DNA of 64,000 bases from Plectosphaerella cucumerina (Eukaryota; Ascomycota; Sordariomycetes; Glomerellales; Plectosphaerellaceae): positions 1,240,001 through 1,304,000 of the forward strand of contig JAGPXD010000002.1 of assembly GCA_020746995.1 (NCBI GenBank), read 5' to 3'. This document shows positions 11,329 to 22,509 of the stretch, one piece after another. A model generated the notes under the pieces. The model saw only the letters and a list, made by a program, of their open reading frames with translations. It searched no databases and was not told the origin of the DNA. The position numbers were made by a program, and so were the translations under genes. Every line of letters begins with the position of its first letter. Within the stretch, counting starts at the first letter, position 1.

Positions 11329-12859
11329 ATGTCGCCCCCCGGAGCCAAGGTTGCCTTCGTCACCGGTGCGAATGGCATCACCGGCAATGCCATCATCGAG
11401 CACCTCATTCGCCAGCCAAAGACAGAATGGTCCAAGATTGTCATCACGTCCAGGCGGACGCCGACTCAGGTCTTCTGGCAGGACCCGCGCATCCGCTTCG
11501 TCGCATTGGACTTCCTCAAGCCCGTTGACGAGCTGGTCAAGGCCATGGAACCTTGGTGCCACGACGTCACACACGCCTTCTTCGCTTCCTACGTCCACAC
11601 GGCCGACTTTGCCAAGCTCAGGGACTACAACGTACCACTGTTCCAAAACTTCCTCCTGTCCATCGACAGTGTCGCCGCGACTTCCCTGCAGCGAATCTGT
11701 CTCAGCACTGGCGGAAAGGTAAGTCGTCGTATGGCGAAGACGGCGTCTCTAGTCATCTGACAAGTCTAGCACTATGGTGTCCACCTTGGACCTGTCGAGG
11801 TTCCCATCAACGAAGACATGCCCCGATACGAAGATCGGGGAGAGAACTTCTACTACCCTCAAGAGGACTTTCTCTTCGATCTGGCTGCCAGAAGGAGCTG
11901 GGACTGGAACATTATCCGCCCCAACGCCATCATTGGCTTCACCCCGGCCGGCACGTCCTGACTCACTTGCTCTATCTGATTGGCGCCCGACTAACTCCCA
12001 TTTTACAGGAAACGGCATGTCAGCCGCTCTGACCCTCGCCATCTACATCCTCACATGCCGCGAAATGGGCGAAGTCCCCGTCTTCCCCGGCAACAAGTTC
12101 TTCTACAACTCCGTCGACGACGCCTCGTATGCCCCAAGCCTCGCAGACATGAACGTCTGGGCAGCAACATCCGACAACACCAAGAATGAGGCCTTCAATC
12201 ACACCAACGGCGACGTCATCGTGTGGAAGCACTTCTGGCCCAAGTTGGGCAAGTACTTTGGCATCGACGTGAGTCCTTCTCCAAACTACTTTCACGTACC
12301 AAGCTAACATTCGTAGTTCCCCGAGTCGCAGGAGTGGAAAGCCAGCGGCGAGGGCCAGCGCATGGAACACAACTTCCTCATGACCCAGTGGGCGAAGGAC
12401 AAGGAGCCCATCTGGCGCCGCGTCGTGGAGAAGCACGGCGGCAACCCCGACGCCTTCGGCTGGGGCACCTGGGACTTCTTCGACTGGGCTGTTGGCAAGG
12501 CCTGGTTTACCATCGGTTCGGTATCCAAGGCGCGCAAGTTTGGCTGGACCCGGTACGATGACACGTACGAGACGTGGATTGAGACGTTCCGCTCGTTCGA
12601 GAACGCCGGTGTGTTGCCTGTCGCGCCGCCCCCGAGTCGCGTGGCTGTGCCGAAGAAGCTGGCGCCGCATCCTGCAGAAGCTGTTGCTGCGCGGGAGGCG
12701 GCTGCTCGCAAGGCGCAGGAGGCGACAGAGGAGCCAGCCTCAGAGCCGGTCCAGGCGCAAGAGAAGCCCCAGTCCAATGGCGTGCAATACGTGCATGTCG
12801 ACTCGAAGAGAGACTTTGAGATTGGACATGTCGAGACTGTAGAGATTGTTTCTTCTTAG
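11329..12859 (+). CDS. PRISE-type short-chain reductase (progesterone 5-beta-reductase/iridoid synthase-like)
   Basis: An NADPH-dependent SDR-type enzyme of 457 residues. Exons: 11329-11718, 11770-11950, 12009-12268, 12317-12859. The nucleotide-binding GANGITG is at residues 13-19 and an SRR motif follows it. The family signatures STGGKHYG (catalytic Lys region) and ENFYYPQED (catalytic Tyr region) are both present; together they mark the PRISE family, which reduces the C=C bond of enones and enals. Intron 2 begins with GC (GCACGT) instead of GT. The last 75 or so residues are rich in Ala, Glu and Pro and are not part of the fold. It shares a promoter with the acyl-CoA ligase, which suggests one pathway (inference). 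The true substrate is unknown. Confidence 0.9.
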
Positions 12860-12970
12860 TTCTGCCTGCTCATTTCAATTTCACTCGTTCTGTTCTTTAC
12901 AAGAAGCCATCTTTCGCTCAGCTCGCTCGCACGATACGATGTCTGTCACGAGCGAGACGTTCATCCAACA

Positions 12971-13042
12971 GCCTCGTTGGCTCAGTGGTAAAGCGCATCA
13001 CTAGTAATGATGAGATCACTGGTTCGATTCCAGTACGAGGCA
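12971..13042 (+). tRNA. tRNA-Thr (anticodon AGU)
   Basis: A full cloverleaf can be drawn. The acceptor arm GCCTCGT pairs with ACGAGGC, with A as discriminator. The D-arm begins GGCTC. The anticodon stem CATCA/TGATG closes the seven-base loop CTAGTAA, with anticodon AGT. The T-arm ACTGG-TTCGATT-CCAGT is perfect. There is no intron. AGU reads threonine codons, after A34 is changed to inosine as usual in eukaryotes. Confidence 0.95.
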
Positions 13043-13454
13043 TCATCTGAAGCAATTCCTTTTTGCAGTCCTTCCGCCGACGATGTGGGTATCTCTCGTG
13101 GTTAGGGACCGGACCCCCTTTTTATGCCCCTGAGCGGAGCTGGCCCGAGGTAGCACGGTCTGGCAGAGTGACAACCCAACTGCAACCAGGCAATGGTCAG
13201 CAGCTTGGGAGAATCAAAATGGCAGGTCGTAGAGAAGGATATTCCAGGTGCCTCCAGAATTTCAAGAACAGTAATGCCGACCTGGGTGCTATGGGTTTGG
13301 GCTTGGAGCACGGAGCCTTTCAGGGGGCTTCGTGTCCTGGACACAACACTTGCATGCACCAATTATCACTTTTATCTTGCCACACAAGCGACATCAATGG
13401 ATGTGAACTGTTTCGACATCATTCTTTGCAGCTGTCTACCTTACAGATATCCAA
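13043..13454. other. intergenic after tRNA-Thr
   Basis: About 410 bases between the tRNA and the stop codon of the iminopeptidase gene. No gene or repeat is apparent. Confidence 0.6.
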
Positions 13455-14933
13455 TCAATCCACAACATCGTTCCTGAGGCTGAAGAGCGCTCCAAGTACC
13501 TCTCCGGTGTTTGTCCTCAAGCCCGAGTGCGAGATGGCATTCGTCTCCCACGTCTTGGTGCCCTGGACAAGCTTGGCAGTGTCCTTCGAGAACTCGTAGT
13601 CGACGTACAGATCGTCAACATACGTGGCAGCGTACACGGGAACCTCGTTCTTCGCAAGCTGCTCCTTGTCGTAGATGGGCGTCCAGTCGTCAATAGCCGC
13701 AAGCTTGTTCGCAACACCCTTGAGAGGGATGAGCTCCGGGTGCGTGTCGAAGAAGAAGGGGAAGATGTTCTCGCCGGCGAAGAGCAGGGGCTCGCTCGAG
13801 TTCGACGAGACGGTGGCGTTCGGGGAGAGCCAGGAGAAGAGGTTCAATTCGCGGGCGACGCGGTCAGAGGCCCAGTTGGAGACATCGCCGGGGCCATCGG
13901 TGTAGATAGCCTCGTGGAGGATGGCGTAGATGATGTTGGTGTCGAAGCCGGAGAAGCTCTCGAGCGGCGCGAGAGAGGACCGCGACAGGAAGCCGAACTG
14001 GTCCAGGGAGGTCTTGAGGTTCTTGATGGTGGTGTGGACCGAGTCGAAGCCGCCGGCGCCGCCAAAATCAATGCCGATGGTCATCAGGCGGGGGACGGTC
14101 AGGGTGCCTCCGGCGGGAAGGTCGACGCTGCCACCCTCGGCCTGGATGTGACGGGCGATTTGGCGAATGTTCTCGACGTCCTCGGGGAACTTCTTGTAGT
14201 AGGCCTTGGTGCGCTTCATGACGCGGGGGTACAGCGCCTTGTAGACCTGCTCAGCGGTCTTGCCGACGGGGGCGAGGCCGCCGGTCAGGAAGACCTCGCG
14301 CAGACCCTCGGGGTAGAGGGAGAGGTAGCTCAGGCTGACGAAGCCGCCGTAGGACTGTCCGAAGATGGACCACTTTGCCTGGTTCTCCGACTGGCCCTTG
14401 GTCAGGGCCTTGCGGACGGCCTCGCAGTCGCGGACGGTGTTGTCCTGGCGCATCTGGCGGAGGTAGTCGACTTGGGCATCCTCGCCGCCGTCGAGCTGCT
14501 GCAGCATCCGGGTCGAGACGGGGGTGCTGTAGCCGGTGCCGCGGTGGTCGAGGTAGAGGACCTGGTAGCCCTGCTCGAGAGCGGTGCTCGTCAGAGGGTG
14601 GTTCTGGGGCTCGCGGTTACCGAAGCCCGGGCCGCCCTCGAGGTAGACCATCCACGGGAGAGAAGAGCCGCCCTCCTCGTCATCTTCGGCCGGGACGATG
14701 GGGACCGAGTGGCTGGTGACAGAGCGGCCGAACAGAGTGATGTTCTTGCCGCCGGGCTCGTTGTAGTCGAGAGGCACGCTGAAGAAGTGCTCGACGACGC
14801 GGAGGGGACCCGGGACGATGTGGGCCTTGCTGCTGAGGATCTCGGCGGCGGAGATGTCCTGGGCGGCCACCGCCGCAGCGAAGACGGCGACCCAGGCGGG
14901 GAGGCGCGAGGCCATTCTGGCGATTCCGTGCAT
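13455..14933 (-). CDS. secreted proline iminopeptidase-like S33 serine peptidase
   Basis: An alpha/beta hydrolase of peptidase family S33, which removes N-terminal proline from peptides. It is a single exon coding 492 residues. The nucleophile motif GQSYGG places Ser at about residue 194. The oxyanion GGPG segment lies upstream, followed by DHRGTGYS, and a His sits in AISHSG near residue 469. An Ala-rich hydrophobic stretch after MASRLPAW looks like a signal peptide, so extracellular or vesicular location is likely. The frame stays open upstream to 15026, but that begins with GTG and lies right next to a TATA-like site at 15029-15037, so the ATG at 14933 is the better start; a second ATG at 14915 is also possible. 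The gene has no introns, unlike most of its neighbours. Confidence 0.92.
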   Translation of the reverse strand: MHGIARMASRLPAWVAVFAAAVAAQDISAAEILSSKAHIVPGPLRVVEHFFSVPLDYNEPGGKNITLFGRSVTSHSVPIVPAEDDEEGGSSLPWMVYLEGGPGFGNREPQNHPLTSTALEQGYQVLYLDHRGTGYSTPVSTRMLQQLDGGEDAQVDYLRQMRQDNTVRDCEAVRKALTKGQSENQAKWSIFGQSYGGFVSLSYLSLYPEGLREVFLTGGLAPVGKTAEQVYKALYPRVMKRTKAYYKKFPEDVENIRQIARHIQAEGGSVDLPAGGTLTVPRLMTIGIDFGGAGGFDSVHTTIKNLKTSLDQFGFLSRSSLAPLESFSGFDTNIIYAILHEAIYTDGPGDVSNWASDRVARELNLFSWLSPNATVSSNSSEPLLFAGENIFPFFFDTHPELIPLKGVANKLAAIDDWTPIYDKEQLAKNEVPVYAATYVDDLYVDYEFSKDTAKLVQGTKTWETNAISHSGLRTNTGEVLGALFSLRNDVVD

Positions 14934-16084
14934 GGCTGATTGAACTTGCGGACTGGACTCCAGAGATCTACAGGAGGTGTAGCTCGAGAGGGGTACGGCC
15001 ACATGGCAGACTGGAACGATATGCACGCCTTTTTATGCGCGGGGCAAGCTTCGGACTGGGAGGTTGCTGTGGTGCAACGCGAGGTTTCCCGCCCAGCACG
15101 ACCTACGCCCAAGTAGGGAGGTCGATAGCACAGCAGGTGTCGATCAACACGTCATGTCAGCAGGAGCTTGGAAGCTTCGTCCTCCGTGTCTTGGCCGCGG
15201 GCGCGGTCGGGATTCTTACCCCGTTTTAAGTGAGGGGGGCTGGGTGAGCGGTATTACGCTTCGAGAAGGTCGCAATGCAGCGGGCCTTGTCTACCCCATC
15301 GAAGCGGTGTCCGGGGGGGCGGGTAGAGGCGGGGGATGGTCTTGACATTGAGGATACGGGCGCAACCTTCTTGGATGGAAGCCCAAGGGTTTACTGTGGG
15401 CCATAGGAAAGCCGGAGGCCAGAGCAGCGAGTGGATGGGGCAATCAAGTATTTCAGAGGCTGGGCTGGCAGGCGAATTGGCACAGCGGGCGATTGTGACG
15501 CACTCGGGCTCAGGGGTGCAATCCACCGAGGATCCGGGTCGCGATTCCGGGCCCGGGGACGGGGTGGCGGCGCCACCCCGATGGCATGTGGAGGCCAAGC
15601 TCCGGCCGTAGCGCAATCCTCGCACAGCATTGACCCTGATGCCCGGTTGTGGCTATCTTTTGATTGAATTGTAAACTGCCTTTTGTTACGAAGATCGGTG
15701 TCTTCTGTACCCCTTTTGATGACGTCGGTCGGAGGTAGGACAGGGGTGCCCGGCGACCTACAAACGGGCCTCGAAGGAGTCGATGCTTGGCGGCCTTTCG
15801 GTCGCGCTCCTTCTCGATAGGGACAAGCTCCCTGCTCGATCAGACTGGCAAAAGTCCCTTCGACGATCCAATGTATTCATCACCGTAGCAGCTTGTCCAT
15901 ATGACTTGTTAAATAAGGTAGATACAGAGCTGTGCTGGTCATCCACAGACCGGTAGCCCTTTTTCGTCAGTGATGAAATCGACAAAGGACGACCTGGCCA
16001 CGAAACAGCACGATCAATGGTCAGAAGCATTTGAAGCTGTAGAACTAGGAAATTTCAAATTGGCTTCCTGGAACGAATTACACC
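14934..16084. other. intergenic, upstream of the iminopeptidase
   Basis: About 1.15 kb without a supported gene. The left end is the leader and promoter of the iminopeptidase. The right end is the 3' flank of the lipoxygenase gene. Confidence 0.6.
15029..15037 (-). promoter_or_regulatory. TATA-like box of the iminopeptidase gene
   Basis: Read on the minus strand the sequence is CATAAAAAG, a good TATA match about 95 bases before the ATG at 14933. It supports that start over codons further upstream. Confidence 0.55.
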
Positions 16085-18348
16085 CTAAATTAAAATAGAC
16101 ACAGCCGTGGTCTCGGGCTGCAGCACCGGATACGGAACCGTCCCCTTGGTCTGATACCCAGAGAGGAACTCGAACGCGACCCCCAGATCTCTCAGCCTGC
16201 TGTACAACAGCGCGGCCGCATTTGCAATGGCAATTGCATCCAGACAGTCGTTCTCCAGGATGCTCCTGTTCTTGTTGACGTTCCACAGCGACCGAGCGTA
16301 TGTGATGAGGTTATACCTCTCATCGACCTTGAAGCTCAGCAGCTCCGGCAGCTCCGCCGATAGCAGCCAGTCCTTCCACTTCGGTCCCTCGGTGCCAATG
16401 GGCAACGCCTCCGTCAGGTCCTTCTCCGTAAAGGCAAGAAGAGCGTCCAGGTCCTTCGGGAGCGGGGCGCATAGAGCCGCAGGCTTGGAGGGGACGAACT
16501 CGTAGTAGTACTTTTGCAGGTAGTTCACGGCCGTGTGCTGAGGAGACGCGGTGTGGATGCACATTGTCACGGCGTCGACGAGCTGGTCGATTGTCGTGAT
16601 GGTCGGGAACGTGGGGATCTGGCCGGCCACCTGAATCTCCTCGCACCACGCCGAGATGTACTTGTCGGCTTGGACACCATCGTCGCAGTCGTACTTGGTG
16701 GCGAGGACTGACTTGACGAAGTCTCGCAAGACGCCCCAGAGCATGTGCATGTTGGTCGCATAGGGATAGTTGCGGTACTTGTTGCCCGTCTCGCCCTCCA
16801 TATCGAAGCCGCGCTTCTTGAGGTCGTTGGGGATGTACTTTTCCTGGAAGTTGAAGTTCTTGTACGACCAGGCAGTGAGCTTGTAGGCCTTGTTTTGGGT
16901 AGCAGCGCCGGGGGCGACAGGCCACATTGGGCCGAGGCCGCTGATGCGGGCGATGACGAAGGGCACCAGAACCTGGCGGGCAGCGAAGTTGAGGGCCAGG
17001 GTGCGGTACCAGTGAGGACTGAGGATCTCGTAGATGATGTGATTTTCGGGGATTGTCCTGTTCGTGGCGACGATGATGGCCTCCTCGATCATGTGCGTGT
17101 CGACGAGGTGGCTGGCGATCTCGTGCCTCGCCCAGTCGGCAGTCTGGGCGCATGTCTTTGCATACCTCCAAGGCCAATCCTCCTTTTCGTCGGAGCGGCA
17201 ATCGTTGGGATCGAGTCTCTTGTTGAAGATGGTGATGGACTTGTCCAGGGAGCCCTTGAGGTCGAGGGTGATGGCGAGGGGGTGAAGCCGGCCGTCCTCG
17301 TGCAGCTCGAAGATGACAACCGGCGCGCATGCGTAGCGAAGGGCGGACTTGCCAGTCGGCTGACCAGGGTTCTTGGGATCGAGCTCGAAGACCTGGCACT
17401 TGAAGTCTTCGTCTTCACCAGTCCCGGTGGCCTCTCGGAAGTAGGAGTAGTCCTGGATCAGGAGATCCTTGCTGTGGGAAAGCAGTGCCGCCATGGTTCC
17501 AAGACCCTGCTTGTTTGCCTCGGCGACGTATTCCTCGATCCTGTCCGCGGGCGCGGCTTCGATAGTGGAAGGGTTGACGCCGCTGAGATGCTGCTGAGCA
17601 AATCTGGCATCCGAGTACCAATCGTCATGCTCGCCAATGTTGGCGCCCTTCATGATATCGGTGTTGCCATCTTTCATGTTCTCCCTGTTCCAGGCGTCAA
17701 CTTTGGCCAGCGTTGGCCCTTCATACGGGGCGTCGGCATGCTCCAGGTCACCAGGGATGACGAAGGAGACCGCCTGCGCAATCTGCCTGACAAAGTTCAG
17801 GGAGTCGGCGTTGAAGACGGTTCCCACGTGGTTGGGCTTGGTGGGGTTGGGCTGGCCGTTGTCCATGGCCTTCTCCTCATCTGGGAGATCCTTGAGATGA
17901 GGAGGAAGGCCGTCGACGCTGGGATCGCTCCACTGATAGAGAGCCTGCTTCAGCTCGAGAGGCCTCCTGGTGGGGAAGATGGGCTCGTAGCCCTTGGTGT
18001 CAAAGTGCGAGGAGGCGCTGCGGCGTGTTAGCTGCGCTCTCGGTTTTGCTCTTGGGAGACTTACGAGTCTTCGATGATGCTGTACATCTCCGTGATTGCC
18101 AGCTGGGTTCCCTTGTACGTGCCCTTCCGGACACCGCGCTTGGCAACGAGACTATCGTGGGCATTACCGTCCTCTCCGGTACTCAGGACAATATCTTGCC
18201 TCTGAAGTTCGTTGAGGAAGACACCCTTGTCCCAAATCCCGAGTCTGCTCTCATCAACGGGATACTTGATCCCAGCATTGAGAACTTTGTTCAGCTTGCC
18301 GCCGGGGTCGAGGCCGCTGGGACCAGTGAGAAGAGTGGGGGCTTTCAT
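16085..18348 (-). CDS. lipoxygenase (iron-type, cytosolic)
   Basis: This dioxygenase adds O2 to polyunsaturated fatty acids to give hydroperoxides. Two exons, 18348-18065 and 18017-16085, code 738 residues. All five expected metal ligands can be placed: His393 and His398 in WARHEIASHLVDTH, His589 and Asn593 in SPQHTAVNYL, and the C-terminal Ile738. A terminal Ile is usual in iron lipoxygenases, while the known fungal manganese enzymes end in Val, so iron is more likely here. There is no signal peptide after the ATG at 18348, which also points away from the secreted manganese type. A non-ATG extension to 18381 is open but not needed. The gene diverges from a small catalase-related protein at 19369. 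The position of oxygen attack cannot be read by eye. Confidence 0.94.
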
Positions 18349-19368
18349 GATGAGTGAGATGAAGTGAGTGAACAGTTGCAAGTGAGCCTCTGAAGCATGC
18401 GAAGTCCAGACTCAAACACAATCTCAAACGCAAGCAACAAGCGACTTAAGTACGTCCCATCTCGGATGAAGCCCCATGCTCGTGTAGTTTCCTCCACTTC
18501 GGCCTCTCCGACATTCAGCTGTTCTCTCTCCACAAGCTGGACAGTACCCTGCCTCAGCGGGCTTACACGTGCATATTTCCCAGGGCATTGCTGACACACA
18601 TCCACATCAGGCTGCTGCATCGCGCATGCAGGATTGGTTGCCTCCTCAGCTGGCCATCCCTCAGCCGCAGATATCGTCCAATAAGCACATGTGGATTGTC
18701 ATTTGAGGGCATCCCCCAAGCCTACGTCTCATCCGCCAAGTTGCAGCATGACGGCGCCGTGAGTGCATCTCGTCCATACGACGACCTTCGTTGGAGCCGC
18801 ATCCGAGAGAGACTGGGGCAAGCGGTGTGCTTACCACATACACAGGGTTGCACCAACGGGCAGCTGTATCCAGTCAGCGTCGAGGCGGAGCCGGGCGAGC
18901 ATCAAACACGGCGATGCCGAGGGTGCATTCGAAGGATGTTCGGTATCTAGACGTCGCCGCCTGCGTTGACCGGTCGCCCAATGTAGGTGCGTGGGTGGGA
19001 TCTGAAAGAGGATCATAGTCCGTTACCTGCCTCAATCGGCCCGTCCACCGCGATGTCCCGTCTTATGTGCGTCTCCAGGCTCCCGACTGGATCGCATCGT
19101 GACAAGGTCCGATGCCAAGCATATCGTAAGGCTGAGTCTGGGCGATACGCTCTTCCTTGCATGTGATTGACGTGATGTTGAATGGATCTCAGTCATGGTA
19201 CTTGTCCAGGGTCCTTCTGGCCGCATAAGAATGAGATGTCGGTCATGTCTTCTAGGCTTGACCCATATTCTCAACTCCTTTCAAGTTTCTTGGTCAGACA
19301 CCTCTCATATCCCTTTCAGATACCAGCCTATCTTCTTTCATCCAGAACGGTGTACTTGTCATCTCATC
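18349..19368. promoter_or_regulatory. shared divergent upstream region, lipoxygenase / catalase-like gene
   Basis: These 1020 bases lie between two start codons pointing outwards. Short open frames are present but none has a recognisable motif. Both promoters are expected here; no specific site was identified. Confidence 0.55.
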
Positions 19369-20492
19369 ATGGGAGATCGCGGAAACGATTCAAGTGCCGA
19401 GGCGCAGGCCTCGAGCCAAGCACCATGCAACGACAAGCTTCCCAAGGAGCTCGTAGATGCCATGCAAGCTCTGTTCGGCAAGCACCCCGGCTTCAGAACG
19501 AGTGAGTCTCTCCACCATTTCTCCGTCGAGAAATGTCTGTACTAATTTACTTCCCTGAAGCCCACGCCAAGGGCCTCCTCGTCGAGGGAACCTTCACCCC
19601 TTCAGCCGAGGCCAAGACTCTCTCCATTGCCCCTCACTTCTGCAACCCCTCAACGCCCGTCATCGCTCGATTCTCTGTCGGCGGCGGCTTTCCCGTGATT
19701 CGTGACACGGACAACCAAGCCACACCCAAGGGCCTCGTCATTCGCTTCCAGATCAGCGAAGATATCCACACAGATCTCGTCGCCCACACCTTCGACGGCT
19801 TCGCCACGAGGAACGGCGAGGACTTCCTGACATTCCTCAGGCTCCTCGGCGCCGTTGGCAAAGCCGACGCGGCGCTCAAGAAGGCCAAAGAGGAGAATAA
19901 GGACACCACTGAGGAGCAGGCCGCGCTTGATCAAGCCAGGAAGTCTTTCGGGGCGTTCCTCGAAACCCATCCTCCCGCCAAGGCGTTCTTCACCTCGGTC
20001 AAGCCGAACCCCCACGACTACGGCACGATCGTGTACTACCAGCCGAACACCCACATCCTCACCAACGCCGAGGGCAAGGAGACCAACGTCCGCTACCGCC
20101 TCATCCCCCAGGACGGCGTTCACCTCTACGACAGCAGCGTGATTGATAGGATTGCCGAGAGCTATCTCGAGATCGACCTCCTCCAGCGCTTCCCCATCAG
20201 ACCCATTGTGTTCACCATCAAGGCCCACATCGCCGACCCCGAGGACGTGCTGGACGATGCCACGGTGCCTTACAAGAGCACGACTTTTGTGGACGTCGGC
20301 CGGTTGGAGATCAACAAGGTCTCGGACGACAACGACAACAAGCAGCAGCAGATTGCGTTCAGCCCCACACCGGAGAAGGGAGGCGTCCAGGGGATCAGGG
20401 CGTCGAATGATCCGCTGATCCAGACTCGCAGGGGGGTTTACGGCATTAGTGCTGGTCAAAGGAGGAATGAGGAGCGTGAGGTGCAGGAGTAG
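19369..20492 (+). CDS. small catalase-related haem protein (SrpA-like)
   Basis: A haem protein of the minimal catalase fold, 354 residues, against 480 or more for classical catalases. Exons: 19369-19501 and 19561-20492. The N-terminal LPKEL...KHPGFRTTHAKG block holds the distal His at residue 46, preceded by Thr45; classical catalases have Val there. The proximal haem ligand motif RxxxY is RRGVY, with Tyr338. The classical Asn near the haem is not obvious; by eye the matching segment reads LVAHTFDGF. There is no signal peptide or clear PTS1. A Thr-His pair at the distal site is the arrangement described for coral allene oxide synthase, and this gene shares its upstream region with a lipoxygenase, so a fatty-acid-hydroperoxide-converting role is a real option next to a peroxidase role. 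Confidence 0.9.
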
Positions 20493-20647
20493 AAGGAATG
20501 CATGTGTCAGCGAGCCATATTAAAACAGAGCTCGTCGTGGATGTATATGAAATGGCCGGCAATTGCTCAGAAAAGACGTCTGGCAGATTATCTCTAAGCG
20601 GGAAACTGAGGCCTTATGCCATCAGACACTTGAATATGCAAGATTCA

Positions 20648-22509
20648 CTACTTCTTCTCGATGTGGTCATCGTCAGCCACCTTGCCGTCCTCGCTCGACT
20701 TGCCCTCCTCACTCGCCTTGCCCCCTACGTCCTCGCCACCCCATCGATTATCAAAGATGCCCTCTAGCTCCTCGAGCGACTTGCCCTTGGTCTCTGGGAA
20801 CAGTAGCCAGACGGCGACGATGAACATGGCGTCCAGGACACAGAAGACGATGTAGTAGCGCCATCCCATTTTCGCCATGGCGATGGGGTTGCAGAACATG
20901 CCGACAATCTGCGATGCGTTTGTGACGATGAGAGTGAACGCAACGCCCCAACTGCGCCACTCGTAGGGGAAAAGCTCGGTAGGGTACGAGTAGAGGAGGG
21001 GTGTCAGGGAGATATCATAGTGGAAGTAGAAGATGAAGAGCAGCGGGATGACGGCGTAGCCAAAGCCTGAAGAGCCCGTGGCGTCGAAGCGGGCGTTGAG
21101 GATGGTCCAGATCTGAGCCGGCTCGTTAACAAATCAAGACATCAGAGGAGAAAGAGGGAACTATGATGGCAAAGAAGCAGAAACTTACCACGTATGACAC
21201 AGTCATACCAACGGCACTCCACTGGAACAGACGGCGACGACCCAGGACGTCGACGAGCATGGCGCCGAAGCCAACGGTAGCAATAAGGTTGAAGATCTGC
21301 AGACCACCGTTGATAAGGGACTGGTGGGTGGCGTTTGTGATGCCCACGCCGTTGAGGACGAGCACAAGATAGTACGAGACAACGGTGTTGCCGGCCCACT
21401 GGGCAGCCACACCGGTAATGGCGGCAATAAGGAGGCGACGACGATTAACGGGGCCGGAGAGCATCCTCCTCAGGGACGGGCGGCGCTCGGCGTTGGTCTC
21501 GGTGCGGACGCCGTCGCGGATTTGGGCGACTTCGTGGTCGACGAGGGGCGAGGTAGCGTCACCGGCAGCATGGTGCTTGACGAGCAGTGCGCGTGCCTCG
21601 TCGTCGCGGCCCTTGGCGATGAGATACCGTGGCGACTCGGGGAGGTAGTAGGAGAAGACGAGCTGGACGAGGGGCCCGGCGCCTTGCATGAGGGTTGGGA
21701 TGCGCCAGGACCAGGCGCCGCTCATGCGAAGGGTGCCAAAGGTGATCCAGGCGGCAGCAATGGCGCCGACGAACTGGAGAATCTAGGTCAGTGGGTGTCC
21801 ACAAGCAAGCACTCGGAGGGATGGATCTCCTCACATAGAAGCAATGGTACAGAGCCGTCGCCTTACCGCGGTGCGGCGGATAAGATAACTCTGCGAGAAG
21901 GATGGGGCTGGGCTGGGACATGACGCCGCAGCCGACACCGAGGAAGAAGCGAGAGAAGATGAGGAGGCCTAGGTTCACTGAAGCAGCCTGCACGACGGCG
22001 CCGATGATTGTGAGGATGAAAGCCAGGACGAGAGCCTTTTTCCGGCCCCAACGGTTGGAAAAGGGGGCGACGATAAGGAAGCCGAGGATCTTGCCCGAGG
22101 GAAGCATGGCATTGATAGCGCCCAGCTTGGCCTTGGCGGGGTGGTTGTAGTAGTTTTTCCAGTTTGGGTTGATCTGGAGGGCGTTCATCATGGCGCCTAG
22201 AGGGGAGGAGCAGTTAATACTCGTTGTGTTGAGGGGTTTTCTCAGAGTCGACGCACCATCGTAGCCGACCGTAGCTGCAGAGAGGCAGCAGAGGAGTAGG
22301 AGCGAGTTGAGCTTGAGGAGATGGGGCACGCGCCACCACGGCTTGCCCAAGTCGGGGAGGGCCTGGAGGAGGGCGGAATGTCAGTCTCGCTGTCCAACGT
22401 TGCTGGGAGAGCCATGTCGACCTACCGATGCGATATCTGCGCCGACGAGCTTGACATTGCGAGCATGGCGCTCCTCGGGCGTCAAGTCGGGACCAGTGAG
22501 CCAGCCCAT
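20648..22509 (-). CDS. MFS sugar transporter (hexose/lactose permease-like)
   Basis: A 12-helix sugar/proton symporter of the plasma membrane, 539 residues. Exons on the minus strand: 22509-22426, 22362-22257, 22196-21835, 21782-21189, 21121-20648. Family signatures are present in order: SNRWGRKKA after helix 2, RGKATALYH in the middle, PESPRYLIAKGR at the start of the central loop, GRRRLFQW after helix 8 and PETKGKSLEELEGIF after helix 12. The C-terminal tail is acidic and Lys-rich. Its stop is 155 bases from the convergent catalase-like gene. The family is known for lactose, maltose or hexose uptake; the specificity here is not readable. Confidence 0.92.

Noticed and set aside
13527..14939. 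A 470-codon plus-strand frame opposite the iminopeptidase gene
   Set aside because: It is the mirror of a well-supported gene with strong codon bias; its Val/Gly/Ala/Glu-rich product has no motif.
13455..15026. A longer iminopeptidase beginning at 15026
   Set aside because: The first codon would be GTG and lies next to the TATA-like box, so it would be upstream of the transcript start.
16745..18031. A 428-codon plus-strand frame opposite the lipoxygenase
   Set aside because: Antisense shadow of a gene with all metal ligands in place.
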